Shown here in pieces: positions 6,928 through 14,625 of a stretch of 28,533 bases of DNA (positions within the stretch are counted from its first letter, which is position 1; each line of letters opens with the position of its first letter). Made by a program: the position numbers and the translations under genes. This DNA is from Flavobacteriales bacterium UBA7325 (lineage in GTDB: Bacteria; Bacteroidota; Bacteroidia; Flavobacteriales_D; Crocinitomicaceae). Location: the NCBI GenBank assembly GCA_002471375.1, contig DKPV01000077.1, forward strand, positions 1 to 28,533, in the 5' to 3' direction. Under the pieces are notes generated by a model. The model saw only the letters and a list, made by a program, of their open reading frames with translations, made no database searches and had not been told where the DNA came from.

Positions 6928-8550
6928 CTAAGCGTAGAGTCCTTCTTGAATCGCTGCGATCTTCTCGTCCTTCAAGAAATCAGAGTAAGACATCATTTTA
7001 TCGATCGCACCATTTGGTGTAATTTCAATGATACGATTTGCAACTGTGTTCACCAACTCATGATCATGTGATGTGAAAAGCATTGTTCCCTGGAATTCTG
7101 CCATACCATCATTCAGAGCAGTAATCGACTCAAGATCCAAGTGATTTGTTGGTTCATCCATCATCAATAGATTCGCTTTTGCAAGCATCATTTTAGATAA
7201 CATACAACGCACTTTTTCACCCCCTGAAAGAACATTCGCTGTTTTCAACGCCTCTTCCCCTGTAAATAACATTCTTCCGAGGAAAGTTCTCAAGTACACC
7301 TCTTCGCGTTCTTCATCTGTATGAACATACTGACGCAACCAATCGATCAACTGAAGTTTATCTTCAAAATAATCATGATTCTCATTCGGTAAATACGCCG
7401 TTGTTATTGTTGTGCCGTAAACAAATTCTCCTGAATCTGCTTTCGCATTTCCCGTTAATAGCTCAAAAAATGCAGTTAAAGCAACTGAGTTTCTAGAAAC
7501 GAATGCAATCTTATCTCCTTTATTTACAGTGAAAGAGATATTCTTGAATAAACTCACTCCATCAATTGATTTCGACAAGTCCTCAACATTCAATATTTGG
7601 TTTCCTGCTTCACGCTCCTGGTGGAAGGTAATTCCAGGATATTTTCTACTTGATGGTTGAATTTCTTCAATATCAAGATTCGCAATCATTTTACGTCTAC
7701 TCGTAGCTTGCTTAGATTTTGCTGCATTCGCAGAGAATCGAGCAATAAAGTCTTGAAGTTCTTTCTTCTTCTCCTCGGCTTTCTTGTTCTTATCAGAACG
7801 TTGTCTTGCAGCCAATTGAGATGATTGATACCAGAAGGAGTAGTTACCCGTAAATAGGTTGATCTTATTAAAATCTATGTCACAAATGTTTGTACAAACA
7901 GTATCTAAGAAGTGTCTATCGTGAGAAACCACGATTACAGTGTTCTTAAAATCCAACAAGAAATCTTCCAACCATGCGATCGTCTTCAAATCTAAATCAT
8001 TGGTAGGCTCATCGAGAATTAGCACATCCGGGTTACCAAATAAGGCTTGCGCCAATAAGATTCGGACTTTCAAATCGTTCGAAACCTCACTCATTTTCAT
8101 GTAGTGCTTCGATTCATCAATCCCCAAACTTGATAGTAAAGATGCCGCATCCGTCTCTGCATTCCATCCTTCAAGGTCAGCAAATTCTCCTTCGAGTTCA
8201 GCCGTTCTCATTCCATCTTCATCAGAAAAATCAGGCTTAGCATACAATGCATCCTTCTCTGTCATGATCTCATAAAGGCGATTATGCCCCATTATTACAG
8301 TATTCAAGACCTCATATTCATCAAACTCAAAGTGATCTTGCTTCAAGAAAGCCATTCGTTTACCTGGCTCCAAATGCACGTGTCCTGTTGTAGGATCTTG
8401 AGTACCCGTAAGGATTTTCAAAAAAGTTGATTTACCAGAACCGTTGGCACCAATTACACCGTAGCAGTTACCGTTAACGAATTTTGCGTTCACATCATCG
8501 AAAAGCACGCGCTTACCGAATTGTAGAGAAAGATTATTTACTGAAAGCAT
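6928..8550 (-). CDS. ybiT: ABC-F family ATPase, YbiT type
   Basis: A 540-residue soluble protein with two ABC ATPase domains and no membrane segment, as in ABC-F translation factors that act at the ribosomal E site. Domain 1 has Walker A GANGSGKST (34-42), a degenerate signature MSEVSNDLK (153-161) and Walker B LILDEPTNDLD (177-187). The inter-domain linker is rich in Lys/Ala (about 250-310, with FSANAAKSKQATSRRK). Domain 2 has a normal signature LSGGEK (441-446) and Walker B LLMMDEPTNHLD (461-472), but the Walker A position reads FVSRNSVALTAFF (350-362), without the glycine loop or the Lys. Overall sequence and the degenerate first signature match E. coli YbiT well. It has its own promoter and no operon partner. 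I recall similarly degenerate second sites in other Bacteroidetes YbiT-like proteins, so this is probably a lineage trait, not decay. Confidence 0.88.
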   Translation of the reverse strand: MLSVNNLSLQFGKRVLFDDVNAKFVNGNCYGVIGANGSGKSTFLKILTGTQDPTTGHVHLEPGKRMAFLKQDHFEFDEYEVLNTVIMGHNRLYEIMTEKDALYAKPDFSDEDGMRTAELEGEFADLEGWNAETDAASLLSSLGIDESKHYMKMSEVSNDLKVRILLAQALFGNPDVLILDEPTNDLDLKTIAWLEDFLLDFKNTVIVVSHDRHFLDTVCTNICDIDFNKINLFTGNYSFWYQSSQLAARQRSDKNKKAEEKKKELQDFIARFSANAAKSKQATSRRKMIANLDIEEIQPSSRKYPGITFHQEREAGNQILNVEDLSKSIDGVSLFKNISFTVNKGDKIAFVSRNSVALTAFFELLTGNAKADSGEFVYGTTITTAYLPNENHDYFEDKLQLIDWLRQYVHTDEEREEVYLRTFLGRMLFTGEEALKTANVLSGGEKVRCMLSKMMLAKANLLMMDEPTNHLDLESITALNDGMAEFQGTMLFTSHDHELVNTVANRIIEITPNGAIDKMMSYSDFLKDEKIAAIQEGLYA

Positions 8551-8569
8551 GACAAAATGAAATTTTGCG

Positions 8570-8598
8570 CAAAGATAGAGGTTTTATCCGATGTACAA
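8570..8598 (-). promoter_or_regulatory. Promoter of the ABC-F gene
   Basis: Minus-strand TATCTTTG (8570-8577) exactly matches the Bacteroidetes -7 box, with TTG (8596-8598) 18 bases further upstream as the -33 element. The box lies 19 bases before the ATG at 8550, giving a short leader. Confidence 0.7.
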
Positions 8599-8615
8599 CT
8601 AGTTCATCTCCGCTT

Positions 8616-8783
8616 TTAAAGCTTCACGAATCTGTGTACAAATGATTTACCATTATCTAATTGAATCTTAACAAGGCACGCGCCTTGGGCTTCGCCTTCA
8701 CAGCCTTAAGGATTTTGACCAGAATTCACCTTTTGCACACACACATCTTTACCGTGAAGATCAGCTACAAAAACTCTAAGTCT
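8616..8783 (-). pseudogene. Decayed type IX secretion C-terminal sorting domain
   Basis: On the minus strand this frame reads RLRVFVADLHGKDVCVQKV, NSGQNP, a TAA stop (8706-8708), then a degraded stretch and ACLVKIQLDNGKSFVHRFVK followed by L and the final stop (8616-8618). The pattern 'RV.DL.GK.V....V.SG...I.....ASG.YLVK....GKS...RFVK' is that of a T9SS type A sorting domain, the tail that directs cargo through the outer membrane of Bacteroidetes. The internal stop falls where the 'I(D/N)VS.LA.G' part should be, and that part is degraded. There is no start codon or passenger domain in this frame; a stop (8784-8786) bounds it upstream. Together with the broken frame at 8825-9117 it fills the 575-base gap between the ABC-F gene and the next gene. 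Confidence 0.6.
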
Positions 8784-8824
8784 TCATTGGTCAAGTTCTG
8801 AGAATAAAACGAAACCAATTTCAA

Positions 8825-9117
8825 TTAAGCATACATCTCATTTACCAAATCTCCTGTTTCGTAAAAGTTCTCGCGCTTCAGTGATAGAAATACAATCGAG
8901 TCTTGAACATCGTGCTTACCAAAAAGGATATTCCTTCTTATGTACTGATCAAATTTGACCTTACCAGTTTTTTATCTGTAATCCATAAGAATTGAGTACG
9001 AAGTTTATCTATGTCTGCACGCATGTTTTTTTTTGACGTGTAGACACTCCTCTCAACTTGTGCGAAATAATTTGAAAATATAAGTATGAAGAATATAGTG
9101 AAACGAGATCGTATCAC
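8825..9117 (-). pseudogene. Frameshifted small exported protein
   Basis: From a GTG at 9117 the minus strand encodes a good signal peptide (IRSRFTIFFILIFSNYFAQ) and a charged mature part continuing to FLWITDKK. The frame then breaks at a run of six A (T-run around 8968-8973) and continues one frame over as GKVKFDQYIRRNILFGKHD and on to VNEMYA with TAA at 8825. One more A in that run would rejoin the two halves as TDKKTGKV, giving about 97 residues. A second long homopolymer (nine A on the coding strand, 9025-9033) lies earlier in the gene. The start is 8 bases after the stop of the membrane protein at 9126, so it would belong to the same operon. No family recognised. It could be a real frameshift, a slipped-strand switch, or an assembly error. 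Confidence 0.5.
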
Positions 9118-9125
9118 TTACTTTC

Positions 9126-9635
9126 CTATTTATTCATCCAATGGAGATTCCTCGAATAGAGGAATATGAATAGGCCTGAAAAGATCGCAGATACAATCGT
9201 GAGGATTGTAGGAACGTTTGCAGGCGAGATATAAACATAGATTATACCCATTGAAAGAAGGCTGTAGATTATATAGACATGAAAGCCGATTTTCTTTCCT
9301 TTCATCATCATAAACACTCCGTAGAAACCAATAAGACTTACGATCATACCAAGAAATGCAGCCAAGTAAAAACTATCGTTTGCTTGTTGTCCCATTGCTT
9401 CTATCTGATCATAAATCCCAGTCCAAGATTCCAACCCGGCTTTTCTCAATTCAGATCGAGCCTCGGCCATTTGAACACTTTGGTCCAACATAACTTCATC
9501 AGATTGCTTCCCAGATATTAAGCCAAATATGCCCGATATTAATGAAATACCGATACTGATAAAACTCAGTACAACTAAAACTGTTAAAAATGCTGGTCTT
9601 TTCTGCTCTTCTTGGTACTCTAGTTCTTCGCTCAT
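9126..9635 (-). CDS. Four-helix integral membrane protein of unknown function
   Basis: A 169-residue protein starting MSEELEYQEEQKRPAF; a TTG 15 bases further up could add five residues, but the ATG leaves a 22-base gap after hutH and is the simpler choice. After a short acidic cytoplasmic tail come four hydrophobic segments at approximately 16-40, 88-108, 114-134 and 139-159, with a soluble, Gln/Glu-rich loop of about 45 residues between the first and second. It has no metal motif, channel signature or catalytic residue that I recognise. Similar small four-helix proteins of unknown role are frequent in Flavobacteriia. It follows hutH on the same strand, and the close spacing suggests one transcript with hisS and hutH. 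Whether it has anything to do with histidine is not supported by its sequence. Confidence 0.75.
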   Translation of the reverse strand: MSEELEYQEEQKRPAFLTVLVVLSFISIGISLISGIFGLISGKQSDEVMLDQSVQMAEARSELRKAGLESWTGIYDQIEAMGQQANDSFYLAAFLGMIVSLIGFYGVFMMMKGKKIGFHVYIIYSLLSMGIIYVYISPANVPTILTIVSAIFSGLFIFLYSRNLHWMNK

Positions 9636-9657
9636 ATTCTTTACTTTCAATTCAAAA

Positions 9658-11136
9658 TTACATTATTGTTTTCACAAAAGTGACACTATCCATTATCAAG
9701 GGGTGCAAGTACTCGTCCTTCTTTACATAAGGAACATGATTTCGGTATGAACTTCTAAGCTCCTCAATCACTTCTGAACTTTTCTCCTCACGGAAATCCA
9801 TCGCTTGAGCAGCATTTAACAATTCAATTGCTTGAATCGAATAGGTGTTCTCTACGATTCGGTACAGTTTAGTCGCTGCATTCGCCCCCATACTTACATG
9901 GTCTTCCTGCCCATTACTAGAATCTATCGTATCCACGGATGCAGGCATGCAAAGCTGCTTACTTTGACTCACTATTGATGCTGCCGTATACTGTGGTATC
10001 ATAAATCCAGAATTCAATCCGGGCTCAGCCACTAGGAATGCGGGCAACCCTCTTGTTCCTCCAATTAGTTTGAAAACTCTTCGCTCTGAAATACTCCCCA
10101 TTTCTGCTAAGGCTATTGCCATGAAATCCAAGATGAGTGCTAATGGCTGGCCATGAAAATTTCCAGCAGACACTACTTCATCCGCATCAGGGAAAACAGT
10201 TGGATTATCTGTCACAGCATTGATTTCGCGGTCAATCACCATCTCACAGTGCAATAAAGAGTCAAACGACGCTCCATGAACTTGTGGGATACATCTAAAC
10301 GAATAAGGATCCTGTACGTGCTCCTTTTCTCGCTTAATCATGGCACTCCCTTCTAACAAAGAGCACATTGTTTCTGCAACTAAAATTTGTCCCGATTGAT
10401 TTCTGATCTCGTTAACATTCGCTTGAAATGGATTGACACGTCCGTCGTATGCTTCTAAAGAAAGTGCAGCAATTGTATTGAACTGATTCCACAACTTAAA
10501 CCCTTTCGCTAAACAATAGGTTGCATATGCACTCATGAACTGTGTACCGTTCAGCAACGCAAGTCCTTCTTTTGACCTTAATTCAATCGGCTTCAAGTCA
10601 TAACGCGACAATAGCTCTTTTCCTGAAATACGTTCATCACCAAGATCCACTTCACCTTCGCCAATTAAAGGTAGTGACATATGAGCTAACGGTGCTAAAT
10701 CACCTGATGCTCCCAAACTTCCTTGTTGAAAAACTACTGGAGTTATATCGTTGTTATAAAAGAAGATAAGCCGCTCAATTGTCTCCAGCTGTGAACCAGA
10801 GTGTCCATGGGACAACCCAAGCACTTTTAGGATAAGCATACGCTTCACAATTTCTCTAGGCACCTCCTCACCTGTTCCACACGCGTGCGAAATAACTAGA
10901 TTGCGCTGTAGTTGACCTAAGTCTTCAAATGAAATTGCTGTGTTGCATAAAGAGCCAAATCCAGTATTTACTCCGTAAATAAGCTTATCAGCGCGCCCGA
11001 CCTTTCCATCAAGATATTCTCGACATTTCACAATTTCAGACTTAGCAGAATCGCTCAACTCAAGTTTGTCCCCCGATGAAATTATATCCTCTAATTCCGA
11101 TGGTGTTACCCATTTGTTGTCAACAGTATACATCAC
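9658..11136 (-). CDS. hutH: Histidine ammonia-lyase
   Basis: A 492-residue member of the MIO-dependent aromatic amino acid lyase family, which deaminates histidine to urocanate, the first step of histidine breakdown. The active-site loop YGVNTGFG (54-61) carries the catalytic Tyr, and GSLGASGDLAPL (139-150) holds the Ala-Ser-Gly triad (143-145) that cyclises to the MIO electrophile. SFRCIPQVHGA and the following INAVTDNPTVF stretch are also family-typical, and the ligand-proximal pattern SHGHSG fits HutH better than Phe or Tyr lyases. It begins 6 bases after the stop of hisS and is clearly co-transcribed with it. hutU, hutI and hutG are not in the window, so the rest of the pathway must be elsewhere if present. 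The start could be either of the two initial Met codons. Confidence 0.92.
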   Translation of the reverse strand: MMYTVDNKWVTPSELEDIISSGDKLELSDSAKSEIVKCREYLDGKVGRADKLIYGVNTGFGSLCNTAISFEDLGQLQRNLVISHACGTGEEVPREIVKRMLILKVLGLSHGHSGSQLETIERLIFFYNNDITPVVFQQGSLGASGDLAPLAHMSLPLIGEGEVDLGDERISGKELLSRYDLKPIELRSKEGLALLNGTQFMSAYATYCLAKGFKLWNQFNTIAALSLEAYDGRVNPFQANVNEIRNQSGQILVAETMCSLLEGSAMIKREKEHVQDPYSFRCIPQVHGASFDSLLHCEMVIDREINAVTDNPTVFPDADEVVSAGNFHGQPLALILDFMAIALAEMGSISERRVFKLIGGTRGLPAFLVAEPGLNSGFMIPQYTAASIVSQSKQLCMPASVDTIDSSNGQEDHVSMGANAATKLYRIVENTYSIQAIELLNAAQAMDFREEKSSEVIEELRSSYRNHVPYVKKDEYLHPLIMDSVTFVKTIM

Positions 11137-11142
11137 CGATTC

Positions 11143-12510
11143 CTATTTTAATGCTTTTATAATATTGTCAATCGTCAATGACTTCTGATCTCCAGAGTCC
11201 ATATTTTTCAATTGAATTAATCCAGATTCTATTTCGTTGGCGCCTAACATTGCTACGTGCTTCACTCCGCGTGCATTTGCATATTTCATCTGCTTCTGCA
11301 TTTTCGCAGATTTAGGATAAACCTCAGAAGAAATCCCGGCTGCTCTTAACGCCCTCACATTCTTAATGCAGTGACTTTCCTCCTCTTTACCGAAGTTCAC
11401 AAATAGAACTTCTAAACGATTATCGACGGTCGTTGGGAATAGGTCTAACTCTTCAAGCACATCATAAATTCGATCTGCACCAAAGGAAATTCCAACTCCA
11501 GAAACATCCTTCATCCCAAAGATCCCTGTCAAATCATCGTAGCGTCCACCACCACAAATGCTACCGATTTTCACATCGTCTGCAGCTACTTCAAAAATGG
11601 CTCCCGTGTAATAATTCAAGCCACGTGCGAGCGTAACATCGAACTCAACCTTCGCATTCTTGACACCAAGATCATCGACTTGATCAAAAATATACTCAAG
11701 CTCATCTATTCCTTTTATTCCAATCTCACTCCCCGTTAGGTAATCTCGCATTTGTGCTAGACGACTTCTTGTGTCACCGGAAATATTAAAGAGTGGAGAA
11801 ATTTTATCCATGGCAGCTTGTGAGACACCACGATCTATAAATTCTTTCGTAACGCCATCTATTCCAATCTTATCCAGTTTATCAATAGCAACCGTAATTG
11901 CAATAAGCTTATCCTCTTCCCCGCAGACCTCTGCAATCCCTGAGAGGATCTTTCTATTATTGATCTTAATCGTGAAGTTTGGAATATTCAAATTTGATAA
12001 CACTTCATCAAAAAGCAATACAAAATCCATCTCATAGATGAGAGAATCACTTCCCACGACATCAGCGTCACATTGATAGAATTCCTGATACCGTCCTTTT
12101 TGCGGCCGATCAGCTCTCCAAACAGGTTGAATTTGATATCGCTTAAATGGAAAGGCTAGCTCATTCTGATGTTGAACCACGAATCGTGCAAACGGAACTG
12201 TCAGATCATATCGAAGCGCTTTCTCCGCTAGTGAATTTGAGAAACGGGCAAGATTCCCGTCAGTCAAGGCCTGCGTATCCGCTTTCTTCATCTTATCTCC
12301 AGAGTTCAAGATCTTAAAGATCAATCGATCTCCTTCTTCGCCATACTTCCCTAGTAGAGTTGATGACAATTCAAACGAAGGTGTTTCAATCGGTGAAAAT
12401 CCATATGTTTCAAACGAGGATCTAATCGTGTTGAAAATATAATTTCGCTTCGCTACTTCTGCCGGTAAGAAATCTCTTGTTCCTTTTGGTGTAGACGGTT
12501 TTTGCGCCAT
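11143..12510 (-). CDS. hisS: Histidyl-tRNA synthetase
   Basis: A 455-residue class II aminoacyl-tRNA synthetase that charges tRNA-His. Visible parts are the N-terminal PKGTRDFLP (8-16), motif 2 in FKRYQIQPVWRADRPQKGRYQEFYQCDAD (arginine contacts to ATP), the histidine-A type block ARGLNYYTGAIFEV, motif 3 GVGISFGADRIYD, and a C-terminal anticodon-binding domain (from about 360, LEVLFVNFG onward). The length is normal. It heads the operon hisS - hutH - membrane protein, with its own probable promoter. Charging and degrading enzymes for the same amino acid are thus co-expressed. The partial tRNA-His gene at the window start lies 11 kb away, so any link there is probably chance. Confidence 0.95.
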   Translation of the reverse strand: MAQKPSTPKGTRDFLPAEVAKRNYIFNTIRSSFETYGFSPIETPSFELSSTLLGKYGEEGDRLIFKILNSGDKMKKADTQALTDGNLARFSNSLAEKALRYDLTVPFARFVVQHQNELAFPFKRYQIQPVWRADRPQKGRYQEFYQCDADVVGSDSLIYEMDFVLLFDEVLSNLNIPNFTIKINNRKILSGIAEVCGEEDKLIAITVAIDKLDKIGIDGVTKEFIDRGVSQAAMDKISPLFNISGDTRSRLAQMRDYLTGSEIGIKGIDELEYIFDQVDDLGVKNAKVEFDVTLARGLNYYTGAIFEVAADDVKIGSICGGGRYDDLTGIFGMKDVSGVGISFGADRIYDVLEELDLFPTTVDNRLEVLFVNFGKEEESHCIKNVRALRAAGISSEVYPKSAKMQKQMKYANARGVKHVAMLGANEIESGLIQLKNMDSGDQKSLTIDNIIKALK

Positions 12511-12528
12511 GCTGAATTGTTTTTTCCG

Positions 12529-12556
12529 TAAAGTTAATAATTGGGAACGATCTCAA
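12529..12556 (-). promoter_or_regulatory. Probable promoter of the hisS operon
   Basis: Minus-strand TAACTTTA (12529-12536) matches the -7 consensus TAnnTTTG except for its last base, with TTG (12554-12556) 17 bases upstream. It lies 18 bases before the hisS start. Confidence 0.4.
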
Positions 12557-12591
12557 TACGTCGAATCATAATATTAGGAAAGTTAGGACAT

Positions 12592-12622
12592 AAAAAAAGC
12601 GATCAATTAAAAATTGATGGCT
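12592..12622 (-). terminator. Rho-independent terminator after the interrupted small gene
   Basis: ATCAATT (12602-12608) pairs with AATTGAT (12612-12618), extended past one mismatch by AGC/GCT. Read on the minus strand it is followed by seven T (12592-12598). It lies 17 bases after the TAG of the small gene at 12640, which suggests that the locus was or is a real transcription unit. Confidence 0.75.
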
Positions 12623-12639
12623 TCACTAAAATCTATTGA

Positions 12640-12900
12640 CTACCTAGTAGCAGCCCATTTTCTTACTTCTGTTCTGAACCATTCATCAGCAGCCTCAGTC
12701 CATTTGTAGTTATCTCTTAAATATGCAACAGTATCTTTTTCGATATCTGTGTATGAATTCCCATCACGCAACGCTTCGTCAATTGTCTCTGCATCTTCAG
12801 TAGAAATTCTTCAGTCACCTCCACCTGATGTTAATTTATCGGCTAATTCGATTAGTTCTCTGTCGAACTTGTTTCCGTCAATTGTTTTGTAGTATGCCAT
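12640..12900 (-). pseudogene. Small conserved-looking gene interrupted by an in-frame TGA
   Basis: From ATG 12900 the minus strand reads MAYYKTIDGNKFDRELIELA, then DKLTSGGGD, then TGA (12811-12813, codon 30), and continues without shift as RISTEDAETIDEALRDG, NSYTDIEKDTVAYLRDNY, KWTEAADEWFRTEVRKWAA and TR to TAG (12640). The full 86-codon frame is strongly protein-like on both sides. Around the TGA the sequence has an EF-hand-like look (GGGDxRIS-EDA), where glycine would be expected, so a single G-to-T change in GGA explains it. TGA is a normal stop elsewhere in this window and no selenocysteine insertion hairpin is evident. It is flanked by its own terminator. I recall similar 80-90 residue proteins in Bacteroidetes but not a function. 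It may be a recent nonsense mutation or a sequencing error. It is the main content of the 12511-13011 gap. Confidence 0.65.
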
Positions 12901-12923
12901 TGTTTTTGATTTATAGTTTAATC

Positions 12924-12988
12924 AAAAAAAAACACTTCTCTATAAACTCTCAACAATAGAGGCAATTTTCTTTAAACAAACGAGAAGT
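12924..12988 (-). terminator. Probable terminator of the amidohydrolase/DinB pair
   Basis: ACTTCTC (12934-12940) and GAGAAGT (12982-12988) are exact inverted copies enclosing smaller pairings such as CTCTAT/ATAGAG. On the minus strand the structure is followed by a run of nine T (12924-12932). It lies 23 bases after the DinB-like gene. The long loop makes it less typical. Confidence 0.5.
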
Positions 12989-13011
12989 ATCGATTAGTGG
13001 AATTTTATCCA

Positions 13012-13455
13012 TCAGGAATCGAAAAATCGACGATGGTAATTAACTTGACCTAAATGATATGAAAGATGGGATGACAGGTGCAATAAAAAATAAGTTGTTG
13101 ACATCTCCTCACCAAATACATTAACAGGATAAGTTTCCTCGAAACTAGAATTTGTCATCTTCTCAAGTGATCTATCAACCACCCGCTTTGTTTCCTCCAA
13201 ATCTAATAGTAAAGCATCACGAGATGCTTCCTTTAAAAACTCTAATTCGCGCTCTCTGACATATCCGGAATTTCCAATTTGTGAACCAATAAACCAATTC
13301 AGGTTACCAACCAGATGAAGTGCTAAGTTCCCTGCAGAATTCTTTATGTCATTGTCAATATACCAAATTAGCGACTCATCTGAATATGCTAAAAGTTCTT
13401 CTTTAAGCTTATCTATATCTCTAGAAAAAAGTTTTCGAAGGGATTCCAACATCAT
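13012..13455 (-). CDS. DinB/YfiT-like four-helix protein (DUF1572-like)
   Basis: A 147-residue all-helical protein of the DinB_2/YfiT type. The probable metal triad is visible as H47 (NLALHLVGNLNWF) and H130/H134 in the C-terminal HLSSHLSYHLGQVNYHRR, the HxxxH arrangement of this fold. Members bind a divalent metal and include thiol transferases (bacillithiol or mycothiol dependent) and many proteins of unknown role; this one cannot be assigned a substrate. It has no signal peptide. It follows the ACMSD-like amidohydrolase gene by 7 bases and is probably co-transcribed, ending at the T-rich terminator downstream. The start could be either of two adjacent ATG codons. Confidence 0.8.
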   Translation of the reverse strand: MMLESLRKLFSRDIDKLKEELLAYSDESLIWYIDNDIKNSAGNLALHLVGNLNWFIGSQIGNSGYVRERELEFLKEASRDALLLDLEETKRVVDRSLEKMTNSSFEETYPVNVFGEEMSTTYFLLHLSSHLSYHLGQVNYHRRFFDS

Positions 13456-13462
13456 AATCTAA

Positions 13463-14497
13463 TTAACCAATCTTCTCTTGCCCCAACCATCTGAGAACGT
13501 TTGAATTCCAAATATTATCTGATTCTTTCTGTGTGATTATATCTACCTCGATAGCGAAATCGATTACACGCCCTGGATAAGATGTGCCCACGCCTTCCAT
13601 CTCGCCTAAAGGATACGGATCGTCGAGTCCTGCAACAATCTGATCAACACCTACTCTGTGCTTCAATAATTGAAGCGTATAAGAATCATGAACCAAGGTG
13701 TCAAAAAAGAGATTTGGATGACCTAGCGAGCCTCGTGGATCATTTGCATTTTCAAATAAATCTGGACGCCCATCATATCCTTGTATTCTTCTTCCATAAT
13801 TTGCTTGCCCCAGCATACATCCATGCGCAAAGCAAGTCCTAATATTTGGAAAGCGATTTGGAATATTTCTTAGCGTGTAAAAGTGAAGTGTATCAGCAGT
13901 TTGAGCCATCATCCAGACAAGGTGAAATCGCCAAAAATCATCTTTTAGTTTCACCATTTTCTGTCCATCATATGGATGGATTTCAACAGCTAAACCATAA
14001 TGGTTCGCTAGTTCGTATATTGGATCTACACTTTCATCAGCAACCGACAACCATTCACCATTTTTAGTGAGGTAATGCGATGGCAAGCACAAAAGTCTCA
14101 TCCCCAGTTCGGTCACACATCTCTCAATCTCTTTGAGCGCATCTTCCATATACAATGGCTGGACCACGAAGCCACAGGTAAACTTATCCGGTCTACGTTG
14201 GTGAACACTATAATTAAAATCATTCTGCCACCGAATCGCATCATTCGCATCTTCTCTACTCCATCCATTACAATAGATTTGAGACAAGTTCAACATGACC
14301 GCATGATCAATTTTATACTTCTCCATCCAAACTAATTTCTCATCGAAGAAAAAACTAGAATCTGTTATTGGTCGAGCCCAATCGCCTTGACGCATAAACG
14401 AGCGGTCCTCATCAATTGAAAAGAGCTTTTTGTCCTTCATGAATTGAGGAATTTCACTTGGTTCTGGAAGAATGTGACCGTGCCCGTTAATTTTCAT
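13463..14497 (-). CDS. Amidohydrolase_2 family protein, ACMSD-like decarboxylase
   Basis: A 344-residue TIM-barrel metal enzyme of the amidohydrolase-2 family. Metal positions are clear: HGH at residues 6-8 on the first strand, H174 in VEIHPYDG, H225 in CFAHGC and D292 in AGLDDPYPLGEM. The last motif resembles the GTDYPFPLGE of 2-amino-3-carboxymuconate 6-semialdehyde decarboxylase (ACMSD), which acts in the kynurenine route of tryptophan breakdown and in 2-nitrobenzoate degradation. Length matches ACMSD (about 335 residues). No other kynurenine-pathway gene is in the window, so a related decarboxylase or hydrolase is possible. It is first in a two-gene unit with the DinB-like protein and has a clear -7 promoter box upstream. 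Confidence 0.75.
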   Translation of the reverse strand: MKINGHGHILPEPSEIPQFMKDKKLFSIDEDRSFMRQGDWARPITDSSFFFDEKLVWMEKYKIDHAVMLNLSQIYCNGWSREDANDAIRWQNDFNYSVHQRRPDKFTCGFVVQPLYMEDALKEIERCVTELGMRLLCLPSHYLTKNGEWLSVADESVDPIYELANHYGLAVEIHPYDGQKMVKLKDDFWRFHLVWMMAQTADTLHFYTLRNIPNRFPNIRTCFAHGCMLGQANYGRRIQGYDGRPDLFENANDPRGSLGHPNLFFDTLVHDSYTLQLLKHRVGVDQIVAGLDDPYPLGEMEGVGTSYPGRVIDFAIEVDIITQKESDNIWNSNVLRWLGQEKIG

Positions 14498-14530
14498 TTA
14501 AACTAAATTTATATGCGATTAGGATTAAAT

Positions 14531-14538
14531 CAAAGGTA
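14531..14538 (-). promoter_or_regulatory. -7 promoter box of the amidohydrolase gene
   Basis: Minus-strand TACCTTTG is an exact TAnnTTTG match 33 bases before the ATG at 14497. No strong TTG -33 element is seen at the usual distance. Confidence 0.6.
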
Positions 14539-14562
14539 GTAAAAAACAACAGCAGAAACTTG

Positions 14563-14603
14563 AATTAAAAAGGTCTCACACGATTTCTCATGTAAGACCT
14601 TTT
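14563..14603 (-). terminator. Rho-independent terminator of the large T9SS cargo gene
   Basis: AAAAGGTCT pairs with AGACCTTTT (9 bp), extended past a C-A mismatch by ACA/TGT, in the region 14568-14603. On the minus strand it runs into a T tract. It lies 22 bases after the stop codon at 14626. Confidence 0.8.
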
Positions 14604-14625
14604 AATCGCTACAATTCTCTTAATT

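Noticed and set aside
9658..11136. Phenylalanine or tyrosine ammonia-lyase instead of HutH
   Set aside because: The SHGHSG block, length and location next to hisS fit histidine ammonia-lyase better; substrate loop differences cannot be settled without an alignment.
12811..12813. Selenocysteine or reassigned TGA
   Set aside because: TGA ends rlmD and lpxC-fabZ normally, the expected residue looks like Gly, and no SECIS-like hairpin was seen just downstream.
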